Assembly (NCBI RefSeq): GCF_900100005.1
Contig: NZ_FNEB01000002.1
Coordinates: forward strand, 124,001 to 188,000
Direction: 5' to 3'
DNA length: 64,000 bases
DNA from: Lutimaribacter saemankumensis
GTDB lineage: Bacteria; Pseudomonadota; Alphaproteobacteria; Rhodobacterales; Rhodobacteraceae
Shown: positions 46,051 to 56,455 of the stretch, piece by piece
Layout of the letters: every line of letters starts with the position of its first letter
Position numbering within the stretch: the first letter of the stretch is position 1
Notes under the pieces: model-generated
Seen by the model: the letters and a program-made list of their open reading frames with translations, nothing else
Told to the model about the DNA's origin: nothing
Databases searched by the model: none
Program-made: the position numbers and the translations under genes

Positions 46051-46159
46051 AAAAGCGGAAAATCCGCCGGTTTTCCCGTCCGGCGATAGAAATCAGTTAA
46101 ACATGGCGCATACTTGTGCCACTACGACTGCCAATCGCAAGCCAAGACGGGACAGTTTC

Positions 46160-47353
46160 ATGAATATCCATGAATATCAGGCGAAGGCGCTTCTTCGCTC
46201 TTATGGCGCCCCGGTTTCCGACGGTCGCGCCGTCATGAAAGCCGAAGACGCCAAAACCGCAGCCGGTGAACTTGACGGGCCCCTTTGGGTGGTCAAGGCG
46301 CAAATCCACGCCGGCGGCCGCGGCAAGGGCCACTTCAAAGAGGCGGAAGCCGGTGAAAAGGGCGGTGTGCGTCTGGCCAAGTCGGTCGAGGAAGCCGCCG
46401 AAGAAGCGAAAAAGATGCTGGGCAAGACCCTGGTCACGCACCAGACCGGCCCGGCCGGCAAGCAGGTCAACCGCATCTACATCGAAGACGGCTCGGACAT
46501 CGAGCGCGAGCTGTATCTGGCGCTGCTGGTCGACCGCCAATCGAGCCGCATTTCGTTTGTCTGCTCGACCGAAGGCGGCATGGACATCGAAGAAGTCGCC
46601 GCCGAAACACCCGAGAAGATCCTGTCGTTCAGCGTCGATCCGGCCACCGGCTACCAGCCGTTCCACGGCCGCCGCATCGCCTTTGCGCTGGGCCTCGAAG
46701 GCGCACAGGTCAAGCAGTGCGTCAAGCTGATGGGCATTCTCTATACCGCCTTCGTCGAGAAGGACATGGAGATGCTGGAAATCAACCCGCTGATCGTCAT
46801 GACGAACGGCGAGCTCAAGGTGCTGGACGCCAAGCTGGGCTTTGACGGCAACGCGCTTTACCGCCAGCCCGACGTGGCCAACCTGCGCGACGAAACCGAA
46901 GAAGACCCCAAGGAGCTTCAGGCCAGCAAGTACGACCTGAACTACATCGCGCTCGACGGTGAAATCGGCTGCATGGTGAACGGCGCGGGTCTTGCCATGG
47001 CGACGATGGACATCATCAAGCTTTACGGCGCCGAGCCGGCGAACTTCCTCGACGTGGGTGGCGGCGCCACCAAGGAAAAGGTGACCGAGGCGTTCAAGAT
47101 CATCACCTCTGACCCGAACGTCAAAGGCATCCTGGTGAACATCTTCGGCGGCATCATGCGCTGCGACGTGATCGCCGAGGGCGTCGTGGCTGCCGTGAAA
47201 GAAGTTGGCCTGAAGGTGCCGCTGGTCGTCCGCCTGGAAGGCACGAATGTCGAAAAGGGCAAGGACATCATCAACAATTCCGGCCTCGACGTGATCGCGG
47301 CGGACGATCTGAAGGACGGTGCGCAAAAGATCGTCAAAGCGGTGAAGGGATAA
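46160..47353 (+). CDS. sucC: Succinate-CoA ligase, beta subunit
   Basis: A 397-residue ATP-grasp protein starting [40 protein letters not shown] is the nucleotide-binding region and [10 protein letters not shown] near the C terminus is conserved. With SucD it makes ATP or GTP from succinyl-CoA. ATG 46160 matches the universal N terminus. It is the first gene of sucC-sucD, and sucA begins 140 bp after sucD, so suc genes may form one transcript under the paired operator. Confidence 0.96.
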   Translation: MNIHEYQAKALLRSYGAPVSDGRAVMKAEDAKTAAGELDGPLWVVKAQIHAGGRGKGHFKEAEAGEKGGVRLAKSVEEAAEEAKKMLGKTLVTHQTGPAGKQVNRIYIEDGSDIERELYLALLVDRQSSRISFVCSTEGGMDIEEVAAETPEKILSFSVDPATGYQPFHGRRIAFALGLEGAQVKQCVKLMGILYTAFVEKDMEMLEINPLIVMTNGELKVLDAKLGFDGNALYRQPDVANLRDETEEDPKELQASKYDLNYIALDGEIGCMVNGAGLAMATMDIIKLYGAEPANFLDVGGGATKEKVTEAFKIITSDPNVKGILVNIFGGIMRCDVIAEGVVAAVKEVGLKVPLVVRLEGTNVEKGKDIINNSGLDVIAADDLKDGAQKIVKAVKG

Positions 47354-47357
47354 GAAA

Positions 47358-48245
47358 ATGGCAGTCCTCGTTGACGAAAACACAAAAGTCATCTGTCAGG
47401 GCTTCACCGGAAGCCAGGGCACATTCCACTCCGAACAGGCCATCGCCTATGGCACCAAGATGGTCGGCGGCGTGACGCCGGGCAAAGGCGGCCAGACCCA
47501 TCTGGACCTGCCTGTCTTCAACTCGGTGCACGAGGCCAAGCACGTGACCGAGGCGAACGCCACGGTGATCTACGTGCCCCCGCCCTTCGCCGCGGATTCC
47601 ATCCTCGAGGCGATCGACGCCGAGATGGAGCTGATCGTCTGCATCACCGAAGGCATCCCCGTGCTCGACATGATGAAGGTCAAGCGCGCGCTGGAAGGGT
47701 CGAAATCCACGCTGATCGGCCCGAACTGCCCCGGTGTCATCACGCCCGACGCCTGCAAGATCGGCATCATGCCCGGCCACATCCACAAGCGCGGCAAGGT
47801 CGGCGTCGTGTCCCGTTCGGGCACGCTGACATACGAGGCGGTCAAGCAGACCACCGATGTGGGCCTGGGCCAGTCGACCTGCGTCGGCATCGGCGGCGAC
47901 CCGATCAAGGGAACCGAGCATATCGACGTGCTGGAGTGGTTCCTGGCCGACGACGAAACCGAAAGCATCATCATGATCGGTGAAATCGGCGGCAGCGCCG
48001 AGGAAGAGGCTGCAGCCTTCCTCGCATCCGAAAAGAAAAAGGGCCGCTGGAAACCCACCGCGGGCTTCATCGCCGGGCGCACCGCACCTCCGGGCCGCCG
48101 CATGGGCCACGCGGGCGCGATCGTCGCCGGCGGCAAGGGCGGCGCCGAGGACAAGATCGAGGCGATGAAATCCGCCGGTATCGTCGTCGCCGACAGCCCC
48201 GCCACGCTGGGCGAGGCTGTGCTGGACGCGATCAAGAAAGGCTGA
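47358..48245 (+). CDS. sucD: Succinate-CoA ligase, alpha subunit
   Basis: A 295-residue protein with a CoA-binding Rossmann start ([20 protein letters not shown]) and phosphohistidine segment [17 protein letters not shown] near residues 250-266. Phosphohistidine carries phosphate between succinyl phosphate and nucleotide. It starts 4 bp after sucC. Confidence 0.96.
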   Translation: MAVLVDENTKVICQGFTGSQGTFHSEQAIAYGTKMVGGVTPGKGGQTHLDLPVFNSVHEAKHVTEANATVIYVPPPFAADSILEAIDAEMELIVCITEGIPVLDMMKVKRALEGSKSTLIGPNCPGVITPDACKIGIMPGHIHKRGKVGVVSRSGTLTYEAVKQTTDVGLGQSTCVGIGGDPIKGTEHIDVLEWFLADDETESIIMIGEIGGSAEEEAAAFLASEKKKGRWKPTAGFIAGRTAPPGRRMGHAGAIVAGGKGGAEDKIEAMKSAGIVVADSPATLGEAVLDAIKKG

Positions 48246-48277
48246 GGCCCGGGCCTCGGTCGGAAACGAATGGAACA

Positions 48278-48298
48278 GGCCGGGCACCATGCCCGGCC
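48278..48298 (+). repeat. Stem-loop between sucD and sucA
   Basis: GGCCGGGC and GCCCGGCC pair across an ACCAT loop. No T-tract follows, so it probably stabilises or helps process a sucCD-sucAB transcript rather than end it. The remaining 140-bp gap shows only the sucA ribosome-binding site (AAAGGA). Confidence 0.5.
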
Positions 48299-48385
48299 CG
48301 TCCCGCAAGAAAAGAGCATCGCGACGGATACCCGCAAACGGATATCTCTCCTGCTGCTCAGGATCGGTCAGAAAGGACGCGCAAC

Positions 48386-51352
48386 ATGACGGATCAAAGC
48401 CCGAACGACGCCTTCCATGCCTCAAGCTTCATGCAGGGGCACAACGCGGAATACCTCGAACAGATGTATGCCCGCTATGCCAACGACCCGGCCTCGGTCG
48501 ACGAAAGCTGGGCCGATTTCTTCCGCCAGCTTGGCGACACCGACATGGACGTCAAGAAAGAGGCCGCAGGCCCCAGCTGGGCTCGCGCCGACTGGCCGCC
48601 CAGCCCCGCCGACGACCTGACCGGCGCACTGACGGGCGAATGGCCCGCAGCGGCGGCCGAAATGAAAGGCGCCGGCGACAAGATCAAGGCGAAGGCGCAG
48701 GAAAAGGGCGTCGAAATCACCGATGACGCGGTCAAGCGTGCGGTGCTCGACTCGGTCCGCGCACTGATGCTGATCCGCGCCTACCGGATCCGTGGACACC
48801 TTGCGGCCGATCTCGATCCGTTGGGGATGCACAACGCGACCAACCACCCCGAGCTCGATCCGAAATCCTACGGCTTCACCGATGCCGACATGGATCGCCC
48901 GATCTTCCTCGACAACGTGCTGGGCCTGCAGATCGCGCCGATGCGGCAGATCGTGGACATCGTAAAGCGCACCTATTGCGGCACTTTCGCGCTGCAATAC
49001 ATGCATATCTCGGACCCGGAACAGGCCGGCTGGCTCAAGGAACGGATCGAAGGGTTCGGCAAGGAAATCCAGTTTACCCGCGAAGGCCGCAAGGCCATCC
49101 TGAACAAGCTGGTCGAGGCCGAAGGCTTCGAAAAGTTCCTGCATGTCAAATACATGGGCACCAAGCGTTTCGGTCTTGACGGCGGCGAGGCGCTGATCCC
49201 CGCGATGGAACAGATCATCAAGCGCGGCGGGAACCTGGGCGTCAAGGAAATCGTCATCGGGATGCCGCACCGTGGCCGCCTGAACATCCTTGCCAACGTG
49301 ATGGGCAAACCCTATCGCGCGATCTTCAACGAATTCCAGGGCGGCAGCTTCAAGCCCGAGGACGTGGACGGATCGGGCGACGTGAAATATCACCTCGGCG
49401 CCTCCAGCGACCGTGAATTCGACGGCAACAACGTGCACCTGTCGCTGACCGCGAACCCCAGCCACCTCGAGGCGGTGAACCCCGTGGTTCTGGGCAAGGC
49501 GCGCGCCAAGCAGGACCAGCTGAACGATCCCAAGCGCATGGCAGTGCTGCCGGTGCTTCTGCATGGCGACGCGGCTTTTGCCGGTCAGGGCGTCGTGGCC
49601 GAATGCTTTGGCCTTTCGGGCCTGCGCGGGCACCGCACCGGCGGGACGATCCACATCGTCGTGAACAACCAGATCGGCTTTACCACCGCGCCGCATTTCA
49701 GCCGCTCGTCGCCTTACCCGACGGATATCGCGCTGATGGTCGAGGCGCCGATCTTCCACGTCAACGGCGACGACCCCGAGGCCGTGGTCCACGCCGCCAA
49801 GGTGGCGACCGAATTCCGCCAGAAATTCCACAAGGACGTGGTCATCGACATGTTCTGCTACCGTCGCTTCGGTCATAACGAAGGCGACGAGCCGATGTTC
49901 ACCAACCCGTTGATGTACAAGAACATCAAGGGTCACAAGACCACGCTTGCCCTTTATACCGACCGCCTCGTCAAGGACGGGCTGATCCCCGAGGGCGAGA
50001 TCGAGGACATGAAGGCCGCTTTCCAGGCGCACCTGAACGAAGAGTTCGAATCCGGCAAGGATTACAAGCCTAACAAGGCCGACTGGCTGGATGGCCGCTG
50101 GAGCCACCTGGACCGTCAGAAACAGGGCAAGTACCAGCGCGGCAAGACCGCGATCAAACCGGAAACCATGGCGGAAATCGGCCGCGCGCTGACGATCCCG
50201 CCCGAAGGGTTCGCCGTGCACAAGACGGTGCAGCGCCTGCTGGAAACCCGCAAGCAGATGTTCGACACCGGCGAAGGGTTCGATTGGGCCACGGGCGAGG
50301 CGCTCGCCTTTGGCAGCCTTCTGACCGAAGGCTACCCCGTGCGCCTGGCCGGTCAGGACAGTACGCGAGGCACCTTCAGCCAGCGGCACTCCGGCCTGAT
50401 CAACCAGGACACCGAGGAACGGTATTACCCGCTCAACCACATCCGCGAGGGCCAGGCGCATTACGAGGTCATCGACTCGATGCTGTCGGAATACGCGGTT
50501 CTCGGGTTCGAATACGGCTATTCGCTGGCCGAACCCAACGCCTTGACCCTGTGGGAAGCGCAGTTCGGCGATTTCGCCAACGGTGCGCAGATCATGTTCG
50601 ACCAGTTCGTCAGCTCGGGCGAAAGCAAGTGGCTGCGCATGTCGGGCCTCGTCTGCCTGCTGCCGCACGGTTACGAAGGCCAGGGGCCGGAACACAGCTC
50701 GGCCCGGTTGGAACGTTTCCTGCAGATGTGCGGACAGGACAACTGGATCGTGGCGAACTGCACGACGCCCGCGAACTATTTCCACATCCTGCGGCGGCAG
50801 CTTCACCGCAGCTTCCGCAAGCCGCTGATCCTGATGACGCCGAAATCGCTGCTGCGTCACAAGCTGGCGGTATCGCGGGCCGAGGAATTCACCACCGGGT
50901 CGTCCTTCCACCGTGTTCTGTGGGACGATGCGCAATACGGCAATTCCGACACCAAGCTGGTCGCCGATGAAAAGATCAAGCGCGTGGTCATGTGCTCGGG
51001 CAAGGTCTATTTCGACCTGCTGGAAGAGCGTGACGCCCGCGGCATCGACGATGTCTATATCCTGCGGATCGAACAGTTCTATCCCTTCCCCGCGCAATCG
51101 CTGGTCAAGGAACTGGAACGCTTCAAGGAGGCCGAGATGGTCTGGTGCCAGGAAGAGCCCAAGAACCAGGGCGCCTGGACCTTCATCGAACCGAACATCG
51201 AATGGGTGCTGGGCCGCATCAAGGCCAAGCATGGGCGTCCGGTCTATGCCGGCCGTGCCGCCAGCGCCTCGCCCGCGACGGGTCTGGCCCGCGCGCACAA
51301 GGAACAACAACAGGCGCTCGTGGACGAGGCGCTGACCATCAAAGGGAAATGA
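48386..51352 (+). CDS. sucA: 2-oxoglutarate dehydrogenase E1 component
   Basis: A 988-residue thiamine-diphosphate enzyme. The N terminus ([20 protein letters not shown]) is the E1o-specific helical segment, [17 protein letters not shown] and VNNQIGFTT are conserved, and [20 protein letters not shown] lies in the C-terminal transketolase-like domain. It decarboxylates 2-oxoglutarate and passes the succinyl group to the SucB lipoyl domains. ATG 48386 follows AAAGGA. Its stop is within a few bases of the sucB start. Confidence 0.96.
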   Translation: MTDQSPNDAFHASSFMQGHNAEYLEQMYARYANDPASVDESWADFFRQLGDTDMDVKKEAAGPSWARADWPPSPADDLTGALTGEWPAAAAEMKGAGDKIKAKAQEKGVEITDDAVKRAVLDSVRALMLIRAYRIRGHLAADLDPLGMHNATNHPELDPKSYGFTDADMDRPIFLDNVLGLQIAPMRQIVDIVKRTYCGTFALQYMHISDPEQAGWLKERIEGFGKEIQFTREGRKAILNKLVEAEGFEKFLHVKYMGTKRFGLDGGEALIPAMEQIIKRGGNLGVKEIVIGMPHRGRLNILANVMGKPYRAIFNEFQGGSFKPEDVDGSGDVKYHLGASSDREFDGNNVHLSLTANPSHLEAVNPVVLGKARAKQDQLNDPKRMAVLPVLLHGDAAFAGQGVVAECFGLSGLRGHRTGGTIHIVVNNQIGFTTAPHFSRSSPYPTDIALMVEAPIFHVNGDDPEAVVHAAKVATEFRQKFHKDVVIDMFCYRRFGHNEGDEPMFTNPLMYKNIKGHKTTLALYTDRLVKDGLIPEGEIEDMKAAFQAHLNEEFESGKDYKPNKADWLDGRWSHLDRQKQGKYQRGKTAIKPETMAEIGRALTIPPEGFAVHKTVQRLLETRKQMFDTGEGFDWATGEALAFGSLLTEGYPVRLAGQDSTRGTFSQRHSGLINQDTEERYYPLNHIREGQAHYEVIDSMLSEYAVLGFEYGYSLAEPNALTLWEAQFGDFANGAQIMFDQFVSSGESKWLRMSGLVCLLPHGYEGQGPEHSSARLERFLQMCGQDNWIVANCTTPANYFHILRRQLHRSFRKPLILMTPKSLLRHKLAVSRAEEFTTGSSFHRVLWDDAQYGNSDTKLVADEKIKRVVMCSGKVYFDLLEERDARGIDDVYILRIEQFYPFPAQSLVKELERFKEAEMVWCQEEPKNQGAWTFIEPNIEWVLGRIKAKHGRPVYAGRAASASPATGLARAHKEQQQALVDEALTIKGK

Positions 51353-51357
51353 TCAGA

Positions 51358-52890
51358 ATGACGACAGAAGTCCGCGTTCCCACACTTGGCGAATCCGTGA
51401 CCGAAGCAACGGTCGCAACGTGGTTCAAGAAACCCGGTGACAGCGTCGCCGCCGACGAAATGCTGTGCGAGCTGGAAACCGACAAGGTGACCGTCGAGGT
51501 GCCCAGCCCCGCCGCTGGCACCCTTGGCGAAATCGTCGCCAAGGAAGGCGAAACCGTCGGTGTCGACGCGCTGCTGGCCACGATCACCGAAGGCGCGGCC
51601 GCCGCCCCGAAAAAGGAAGCCCCGGCCGCGAAATCCGCGCAGGCCACCAGCGCCCCGGCCAAGTCCGGCGGTGACGAGGTCAAGGTCATGGTCCCCTCGC
51701 TGGGCGAATCCGTGACCGAGGCGACCGTCAGCACGTGGTTCAAGAAAGAAGGCGACAGCGTCGCGCAGGACGAAATGCTGTGCGAACTGGAAACCGACAA
51801 GGTCTCGATCGAGGTTCCGGCCCCGGCGTCCGGCACGCTGACGAAGATCATCGCGGGCGAAGGCACCACCGTGGATGCCAGCGCCCAACTGGCGGTGATC
51901 TCGGGCGGTGACGCCCCTGCTGCCGCGCCCAAGGCGGAACAGGAAGGCGCCCATGGCGAAGCCTACCAGACGCCGGCAGCCGGCAATGGCAGCCGCGATG
52001 TCGAAGACGCGCCCAGCGCCAAAAAGGCGATGGCCGAGGCCGGCATCAGCCGCGACCAGGTGCAGGGTTCGGGCCGCGATGGCCGCGTGATGAAGGAAGA
52101 CGTGGCCAAGGCCGTGTCCGCCGGAAGCTCTGCACCGCAGCCCGCGGCCCCCGCGCAGGCGCCCCGCGCCCCTGTTGCCGCCGAAGATGCCGCGCGCGAG
52201 GAACGGGTCAAGATGACCCGCCTGCGCCAGACCATCGCCCGCCGCCTCAAGGACGCGCAGAACACCGCCGCGATCCTGACCACCTATAACGAGGTCGACA
52301 TGACCGAGGTCATGGCGCTGCGCAACGAGTACAAGGATCTGTTCGAAAAGAAACACGGCGCGCGCCTGGGCTTCATGTCCTTCTTCACCAAGGCCTGCTG
52401 CCATGCCCTGAAAGAGGTGCCCGAGGTCAACGCCGAAATCGACGGCACCGACATCGTGTACAAGAACTTCGTGCACATGGGCATCGCCGCTGGCACGCCG
52501 CAAGGCCTTGTTGTGCCGGTGATCCGTGACGCCGACCAGAAATCCTTTGCCGATCTCGAAAAGGAAATCGCCGAAAAGGGCCGCCGCGCCCGCGACGGCA
52601 AGCTCAGCATGGCGGAAATGCAGGGCGGCACCTTCACCATCTCGAACGGTGGCGTCTACGGCTCGCTCATGTCCTCGCCGATCCTGAACCCACCGCAATC
52701 GGGTATCCTCGGCATGCACAAGATCCAGGACCGCCCGATGGTCATCAACGGCGAAATCAAGATCCGCCCGATGATGTACCTCGCGCTCAGCTACGATCAC
52801 CGCATCGTCGACGGCAAGGGCGCGGTCACTTTCCTCGTGCGGGTGAAAGAAGCGCTCGAGGATCCGCGCCGCCTGCTGATGGATCTCTGA
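51358..52890 (+). CDS. sucB: 2-oxoglutarate dehydrogenase E2 component with two lipoyl domains
   Basis: A 510-residue dihydrolipoamide succinyltransferase. It has two lipoyl domains, with lipoyl lysines Lys43 ([12 protein letters not shown]) and Lys148 ([12 protein letters not shown]), then a peripheral subunit-binding domain near 215-250 ([19 protein letters not shown]) and a catalytic domain ending [16 protein letters not shown] (His481). E. coli SucB has one lipoyl domain, so two are noteworthy. ATG 51358 has AAAGGGA upstream; ATG 51349, overlapping the sucA stop, would add three residues. Confidence 0.95.
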   Translation: MTTEVRVPTLGESVTEATVATWFKKPGDSVAADEMLCELETDKVTVEVPSPAAGTLGEIVAKEGETVGVDALLATITEGAAAAPKKEAPAAKSAQATSAPAKSGGDEVKVMVPSLGESVTEATVSTWFKKEGDSVAQDEMLCELETDKVSIEVPAPASGTLTKIIAGEGTTVDASAQLAVISGGDAPAAAPKAEQEGAHGEAYQTPAAGNGSRDVEDAPSAKKAMAEAGISRDQVQGSGRDGRVMKEDVAKAVSAGSSAPQPAAPAQAPRAPVAAEDAAREERVKMTRLRQTIARRLKDAQNTAAILTTYNEVDMTEVMALRNEYKDLFEKKHGARLGFMSFFTKACCHALKEVPEVNAEIDGTDIVYKNFVHMGIAAGTPQGLVVPVIRDADQKSFADLEKEIAEKGRRARDGKLSMAEMQGGTFTISNGGVYGSLMSSPILNPPQSGILGMHKIQDRPMVINGEIKIRPMMYLALSYDHRIVDGKGAVTFLVRVKEALEDPRRLLMDL

Positions 52891-52944
52891 TCTGAACCGC
52901 GGGCCGGGCCTTGTGTCCGGCCTGCTTCAACCCCGGCCGATTGC

Positions 52945-53916
52945 ATGACCCCTCCCCGCACAGCCCTCGCCGCCTGCATGCGCAACGAAGGCATCTTCGT
53001 GCTGGAATGGCTTGCCTGGCACGCGGCGCTGGGGTTCGACCGCATATTCGTCGTCAGCAACGAGTGCACCGATGGGTCGGACGACCTGCTCGACCGCCTG
53101 GCCGCGCACGGCATTCTGACCCATATCCGCCAAAAGGTGCCGGCCGGTGCCGCCCCGCAGGACGCGGGCATGGATCACGTCCTGGCCGCCTGCCGCGATG
53201 CGGGCATCAGCCATGTTCTGCATATCGACAGCGACGAGTTCCTCGTGCTTGACGGCACGCTTGCCGATCTGCACGCGTGCACGGCCGACGCAGATGTGGT
53301 GCCGATCCCGTGGCGCAATTTCGGTGACAGCGGCGTGACCGAATGGCAGCCCGGCGATCTGGTGACGCAACGCAACACCCTGGCCGAACCCGCGCCCGAG
53401 CCCGGCGTGACCAAGTTCAAGTGCCTGTTTCGCGTTGCCAGCTTTGCCCGCGCCACCGATCACAACCCGCTCGATCCCCAAGTGGATGACCCGCAGGTGC
53501 GCACGCCGGATGGCGCGACGCTGTCGAACAGCTCGCTCTACCAGAAGAAATCCAGCCGTTTCCGCCCGCATGACGTGGCCTGCGCCGCCCGCTCGGCGCG
53601 GATCAACCACTACGCCATCCGGTCGCAGGACGTGTTCCTGCTCAAGAACGACCGCGGCGACGGGCAGGGCAAGCAGGACGAAACGAAATATCACCTCGGT
53701 TCGAACTGGCACCGTGCCGCCAACCGCAACGACGTGCCCGACAGCAGCGCCGCACCGCGCCTGCCCGCCCTGCGCGCGCAATTGGCCGATTGGCGCGCGG
53801 ACCCCGAAACAGCCCGCGCCGAACGCATCTGCCAGGACTGGTTCATCGCCCGCCGCGCAGCCGTCCTGACACCGGAAAACCGCGCGCGCTGGACGCGCCG
53901 AAAGGGGGCCGCATGA
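52945..53916 (+). CDS. Glycosyltransferase family 2-type protein (Glyco_tranf_2_4)
   Basis: A 323-residue protein beginning TALAACMRNEGIFVLEWLAW, followed by a Rossmann-like nucleotide-sugar-binding segment and DSDEFLVL near residue 95, a DxD-type motif. This matches glycosyltransferase family proteins of the PF13704 type. No membrane segment is evident. The acceptor and sugar are unknown; surface polysaccharide synthesis is the usual role. It lies 54 bp after sucB and is coupled (ATGA) to a MAPEG gene, inside the suc-lpd cluster. Confidence 0.82.
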   Translation: MTPPRTALAACMRNEGIFVLEWLAWHAALGFDRIFVVSNECTDGSDDLLDRLAAHGILTHIRQKVPAGAAPQDAGMDHVLAACRDAGISHVLHIDSDEFLVLDGTLADLHACTADADVVPIPWRNFGDSGVTEWQPGDLVTQRNTLAEPAPEPGVTKFKCLFRVASFARATDHNPLDPQVDDPQVRTPDGATLSNSSLYQKKSSRFRPHDVACAARSARINHYAIRSQDVFLLKNDRGDGQGKQDETKYHLGSNWHRAANRNDVPDSSAAPRLPALRAQLADWRADPETARAERICQDWFIARRAAVLTPENRARWTRRKGAA

Positions 53917-54302
53917 CCGCCGAGCTGACCGCACTTTCCCTGGCCGCCCTTCTGCAGGCGCTGCAATTCGCGGCCTACTCCATCACCGCCAACCGCCAGG
54001 TCGGGCCGCGCTACGCGATGTCGCCACGCGACGAGCCGCGACAGCTCACCGGGGCGGCCGGCCGGTTGCAGCGTGCGCTCACCAACCATTTCGAAGGGCT
54101 GATCCTGTTCACCATCGCCGTGGTCGTCGTGACACTCTCGGACCGCTCGAACGCGATCACGCAAATGGCGGCCTGGGTCTATCTGGGCGCGCGCGTCCTT
54201 TACGTGCCGGCCTATGTCTTCGGGCTCAGCCCGTGGCGCTCGCTGATCTGGTTCGTGGGGTTTCTCGCCACGCTCGCCATGCTGGTGATGCCGCTCATGT
54301 AA
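53913..54302 (+). CDS. MAPEG family membrane protein
   Basis: A 129-residue protein with four predicted helices. RAxxNHFEGLILF, seen here as RALTNHFEGLILF near residues 57-69, is the MAPEG signature, and ARVLYVPAYVFGLSPWRSLI is the conserved C-terminal half. MAPEG proteins are glutathione-dependent membrane enzymes in eukaryotes; the bacterial role is unclear. Its ATG overlaps the glycosyltransferase stop (ATGA at 53913-53916). Confidence 0.85.
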   Translation: MTAELTALSLAALLQALQFAAYSITANRQVGPRYAMSPRDEPRQLTGAAGRLQRALTNHFEGLILFTIAVVVVTLSDRSNAITQMAAWVYLGARVLYVPAYVFGLSPWRSLIWFVGFLATLAMLVMPLM

Positions 54303-54371
54303 CTTCATCTTGCCTCAAATACCTCCGGGGGGCCGGCCAGGGGCCGGCGGGGGCAGCGCCCCCTCCCCGCT
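54303..54371 (+). repeat. Intergenic repeat with hairpin after the MAPEG gene, copy 2
   Basis: CTTCATCTTGCCTC (54303-54316) begins directly after the stop codon and matches 3549-3562. It is followed by AAATACCTCCGGGG, GC-rich repeats (GGCCGGC twice) and hairpin GGGGGC-agc-GCCCCC (54349-54363). The composition suggests a dispersed post-gene element, possibly acting as a weak terminator before lpdA. Confidence 0.5.
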
Positions 54372-54391
54372 CAAACAAAAGGATCTGACAC

Positions 54392-55780
54392 ATGGCATCT
54401 TATGACGTGATCGTAATCGGCTCGGGCCCCGGCGGCTATGTCGCGGCCATCCGCTGCGCGCAGTTGGGCCTGAAAACCGCCTGCGTCGAAGGGCGCGATA
54501 CGCTGGGCGGCACCTGCCTCAACGTGGGCTGCATCCCGTCCAAGGCGCTTTTGCACGCCTCCCATCAACTGCACGAGGCCGAACACAACTTTGCCGCCAT
54601 GGGCCTCAAGGGCAAGGCGCCCAGCGTCGACTGGAAACAGATGCTCACCTACAAGGACGACGTGATCGGCCAGAACACCAAGGGGATCGAGTTCCTGTTC
54701 AAGAAGAACAAGATCGACTGGATCAAGGGCTGGGGTTCGATCCCCGAAGCCGGCAAGGTCAAGGTCGGCGACGAGGTTCACGACGCCAAGAACATCATCG
54801 TCGCCTCTGGTTCGGAACCCAGCAGCATCCCCAATGTCGAGATCGACGAAAAGGTGGTCGTGTCCTCGACCGGCGCGCTCGAGCTGTCCAAGGTGCCGAA
54901 AAAACTGGTGGTGATCGGCGCCGGCGTCATCGGGCTGGAACTCGGCTCGGTCTATGCGCGCCTCGGCTCGCAGGTCGAGGTGATCGAATTCCTCGACAAG
55001 ATCACGCCGACGATGGACGGCGAGGTTTCCAAGGGCTTCCAGCGCCTGCTCAAGAAACAGGGGCTGAATTTCACCCTGGGCGCCGCCGTTCAGGGCGTCG
55101 AGGCGACCAAGACAAAGGCCAAGGTCACCTACAAGCTGCGCAAGGATGACAGCGAACACACCGTCGATGCCGATGTCGTGCTGGTCGCGACGGGGCGCAA
55201 GGCCTATACCGACGGGCTGGGCCTGCAGGCGCTCGGCGTCGAAATGACCGATCGCGGCGTGATCCGCACCGACAAGCAGTGGGCGACGAACGTCCCCGGT
55301 ATCTATGCCATCGGCGACGCCATCGAGGGCCCGATGCTGGCCCACAAGGCCGAAGACGAAGGCATGGCCGTGGCCGAGGTCATCGCCGGCAAGGCGGGGC
55401 ATGTGAACTACAACGTGATCCCCAGCGTGATCTACACCCATCCCGAGGTGGCCAGCGTCGGCCAGACCGAGGAACAGCTGAAAGAGGCAGGCCGCGCCTA
55501 CAAGGTGGGCAAATTCTCGTTCATGGGCAACGGCCGCGCCAAGGCGGTCTTTGCCGGCGATGGGTTCGTCAAGATCCTGGCCGACAAGGAAACCGACCGC
55601 ATCCTGGGCGCACATATCATCGGCCCGGCGGCGGGTGACCTGATCCACGAGGTCTGCGTCGCGATGGAATTCGGTGCCAGCGCCGAGGATCTGGCGCTGA
55701 CCTGCCACGCGCACCCGACCTTCTCCGAGGCGGTGCGCGAAGCGGCCCTGGCCTGCGGCGACGGCCCGATCCACGCCTGA
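54392..55780 (+). CDS. lpdA: Dihydrolipoamide dehydrogenase (E3)
   Basis: A 462-residue flavoprotein. [20 protein letters not shown] binds [22 protein letters not shown] holds the redox disulfide (Cys42, Cys47), and [13 protein letters not shown] near the C terminus holds the His-Glu catalytic pair. It reoxidises the lipoyl groups of SucB with NAD+, completing the 2-oxoglutarate dehydrogenase complex. ATG 54392 follows AAAGGA. It is separated from sucB by the glycosyltransferase and MAPEG genes. Confidence 0.96.
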   Translation: MASYDVIVIGSGPGGYVAAIRCAQLGLKTACVEGRDTLGGTCLNVGCIPSKALLHASHQLHEAEHNFAAMGLKGKAPSVDWKQMLTYKDDVIGQNTKGIEFLFKKNKIDWIKGWGSIPEAGKVKVGDEVHDAKNIIVASGSEPSSIPNVEIDEKVVVSSTGALELSKVPKKLVVIGAGVIGLELGSVYARLGSQVEVIEFLDKITPTMDGEVSKGFQRLLKKQGLNFTLGAAVQGVEATKTKAKVTYKLRKDDSEHTVDADVVLVATGRKAYTDGLGLQALGVEMTDRGVIRTDKQWATNVPGIYAIGDAIEGPMLAHKAEDEGMAVAEVIAGKAGHVNYNVIPSVIYTHPEVASVGQTEEQLKEAGRAYKVGKFSFMGNGRAKAVFAGDGFVKILADKETDRILGAHIIGPAAGDLIHEVCVAMEFGASAEDLALTCHAHPTFSEAVREAALACGDGPIHA

Positions 55781-55788
55781 TATGTCAG

Positions 55789-55850
55789 GGCGCTCATCAA
55801 GCCCTCGCGGGCTTTCTTCGCGAAAAGGCCCCAAGGGGTTGATGAGCGCC
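55789..55850. repeat. REP-like palindromic repeat, copy 2
   Basis: It has 12-bp perfect terminal inverted repeats GGCGCTCATCAA and TTGATGAGCGCC. Between them AAGCCC...GGGCTT and GGCCCC...GGGG arms flank TTCTTCGCGAAAAG. Its reverse complement aligns with 15601-15666. It lies between the convergent lpdA and PPOX genes and probably also acts as a terminator hairpin. Confidence 0.65.
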
Positions 55851-56452
55851 TACCACAAGGTCTGCAAGGCACGCGCGGGATAGGTCTTGTCCCAATCCCG
55901 CGCGTCGATATCGCCCCCGGTCATTTCCGCCAGGATATCGCCCAGGCTAGGCACGGAGGCGCCATCGTCGCGCGACCAGAGGCCGGACCGGATCATCGAT
56001 TTGGGGCATTGCGAATAGATTTCCGCGATCTCGATCACGATCACGCAGGCGGGCTGACGGCCTTTCTGCTCGAACCGAGCGCGCAATTCCGCATCGTCCG
56101 TCAGCACCGCGCGCCCGTTCACGCGCACCACAGTCGCCTCGCCCGGCACCATGAACATCAGCGCCACGCGCCCGTCGCGCACGATGTTGCGCAACGAATC
56201 CAATCGGTTGTTCCCGCGCCAGTCCGGCATCGCCAGCGTGCCCGGGTCCAGTTCGGCCACCACGGGGCCATCATCGCCGCGCGGGCTGGCATCGGTGCCT
56301 TCGGGGCCGACGGTCGCCAGCACGCAGAACCGCGACGCCGCGATCCAGCGGCGGTAGGCCGGGGTCATCCGGCGCGCCACCTTGCGCAGCGCGGCATCGC
56401 CGGGGGTGCCGTAAAGCGCCTCCAGCGTTTCGACATCGTCGATTGTCTGCAT
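55850..56452 (-). CDS. Pyridoxamine 5'-phosphate oxidase-family (PPOX) FMN flavoprotein
   Basis: A 200-residue protein with FCVLATVGPEGTDASPRGDD (about residues 43-62) and MPDWRGNNRLDSLRNIVRDG, the split-barrel FMN-binding motifs of the PPOX family. It resembles the MSMEG_1061-type FMN-dependent flavoproteins rather than true PdxH. The substrate is unknown. Its ATG lies 3 bp downstream of the plsC stop on the minus strand, so it is probably the last gene of ftsE-ftsX-plsC-PPOX. Confidence 0.83.
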   Translation of the reverse strand: MQTIDDVETLEALYGTPGDAALRKVARRMTPAYRRWIAASRFCVLATVGPEGTDASPRGDDGPVVAELDPGTLAMPDWRGNNRLDSLRNIVRDGRVALMFMVPGEATVVRVNGRAVLTDDAELRARFEQKGRQPACVIVIEIAEIYSQCPKSMIRSGLWSRDDGASVPSLGDILAEMTGGDIDARDWDKTYPARALQTLW

Positions 56453-56455
56453 CGG

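Noticed and set aside
48422-51310. Open frame of 962 codons on the minus strand opposite sucA
   Set aside because: It is the complement of sucA, whose motifs are complete. No ribosome-binding site or recognisable family is seen.
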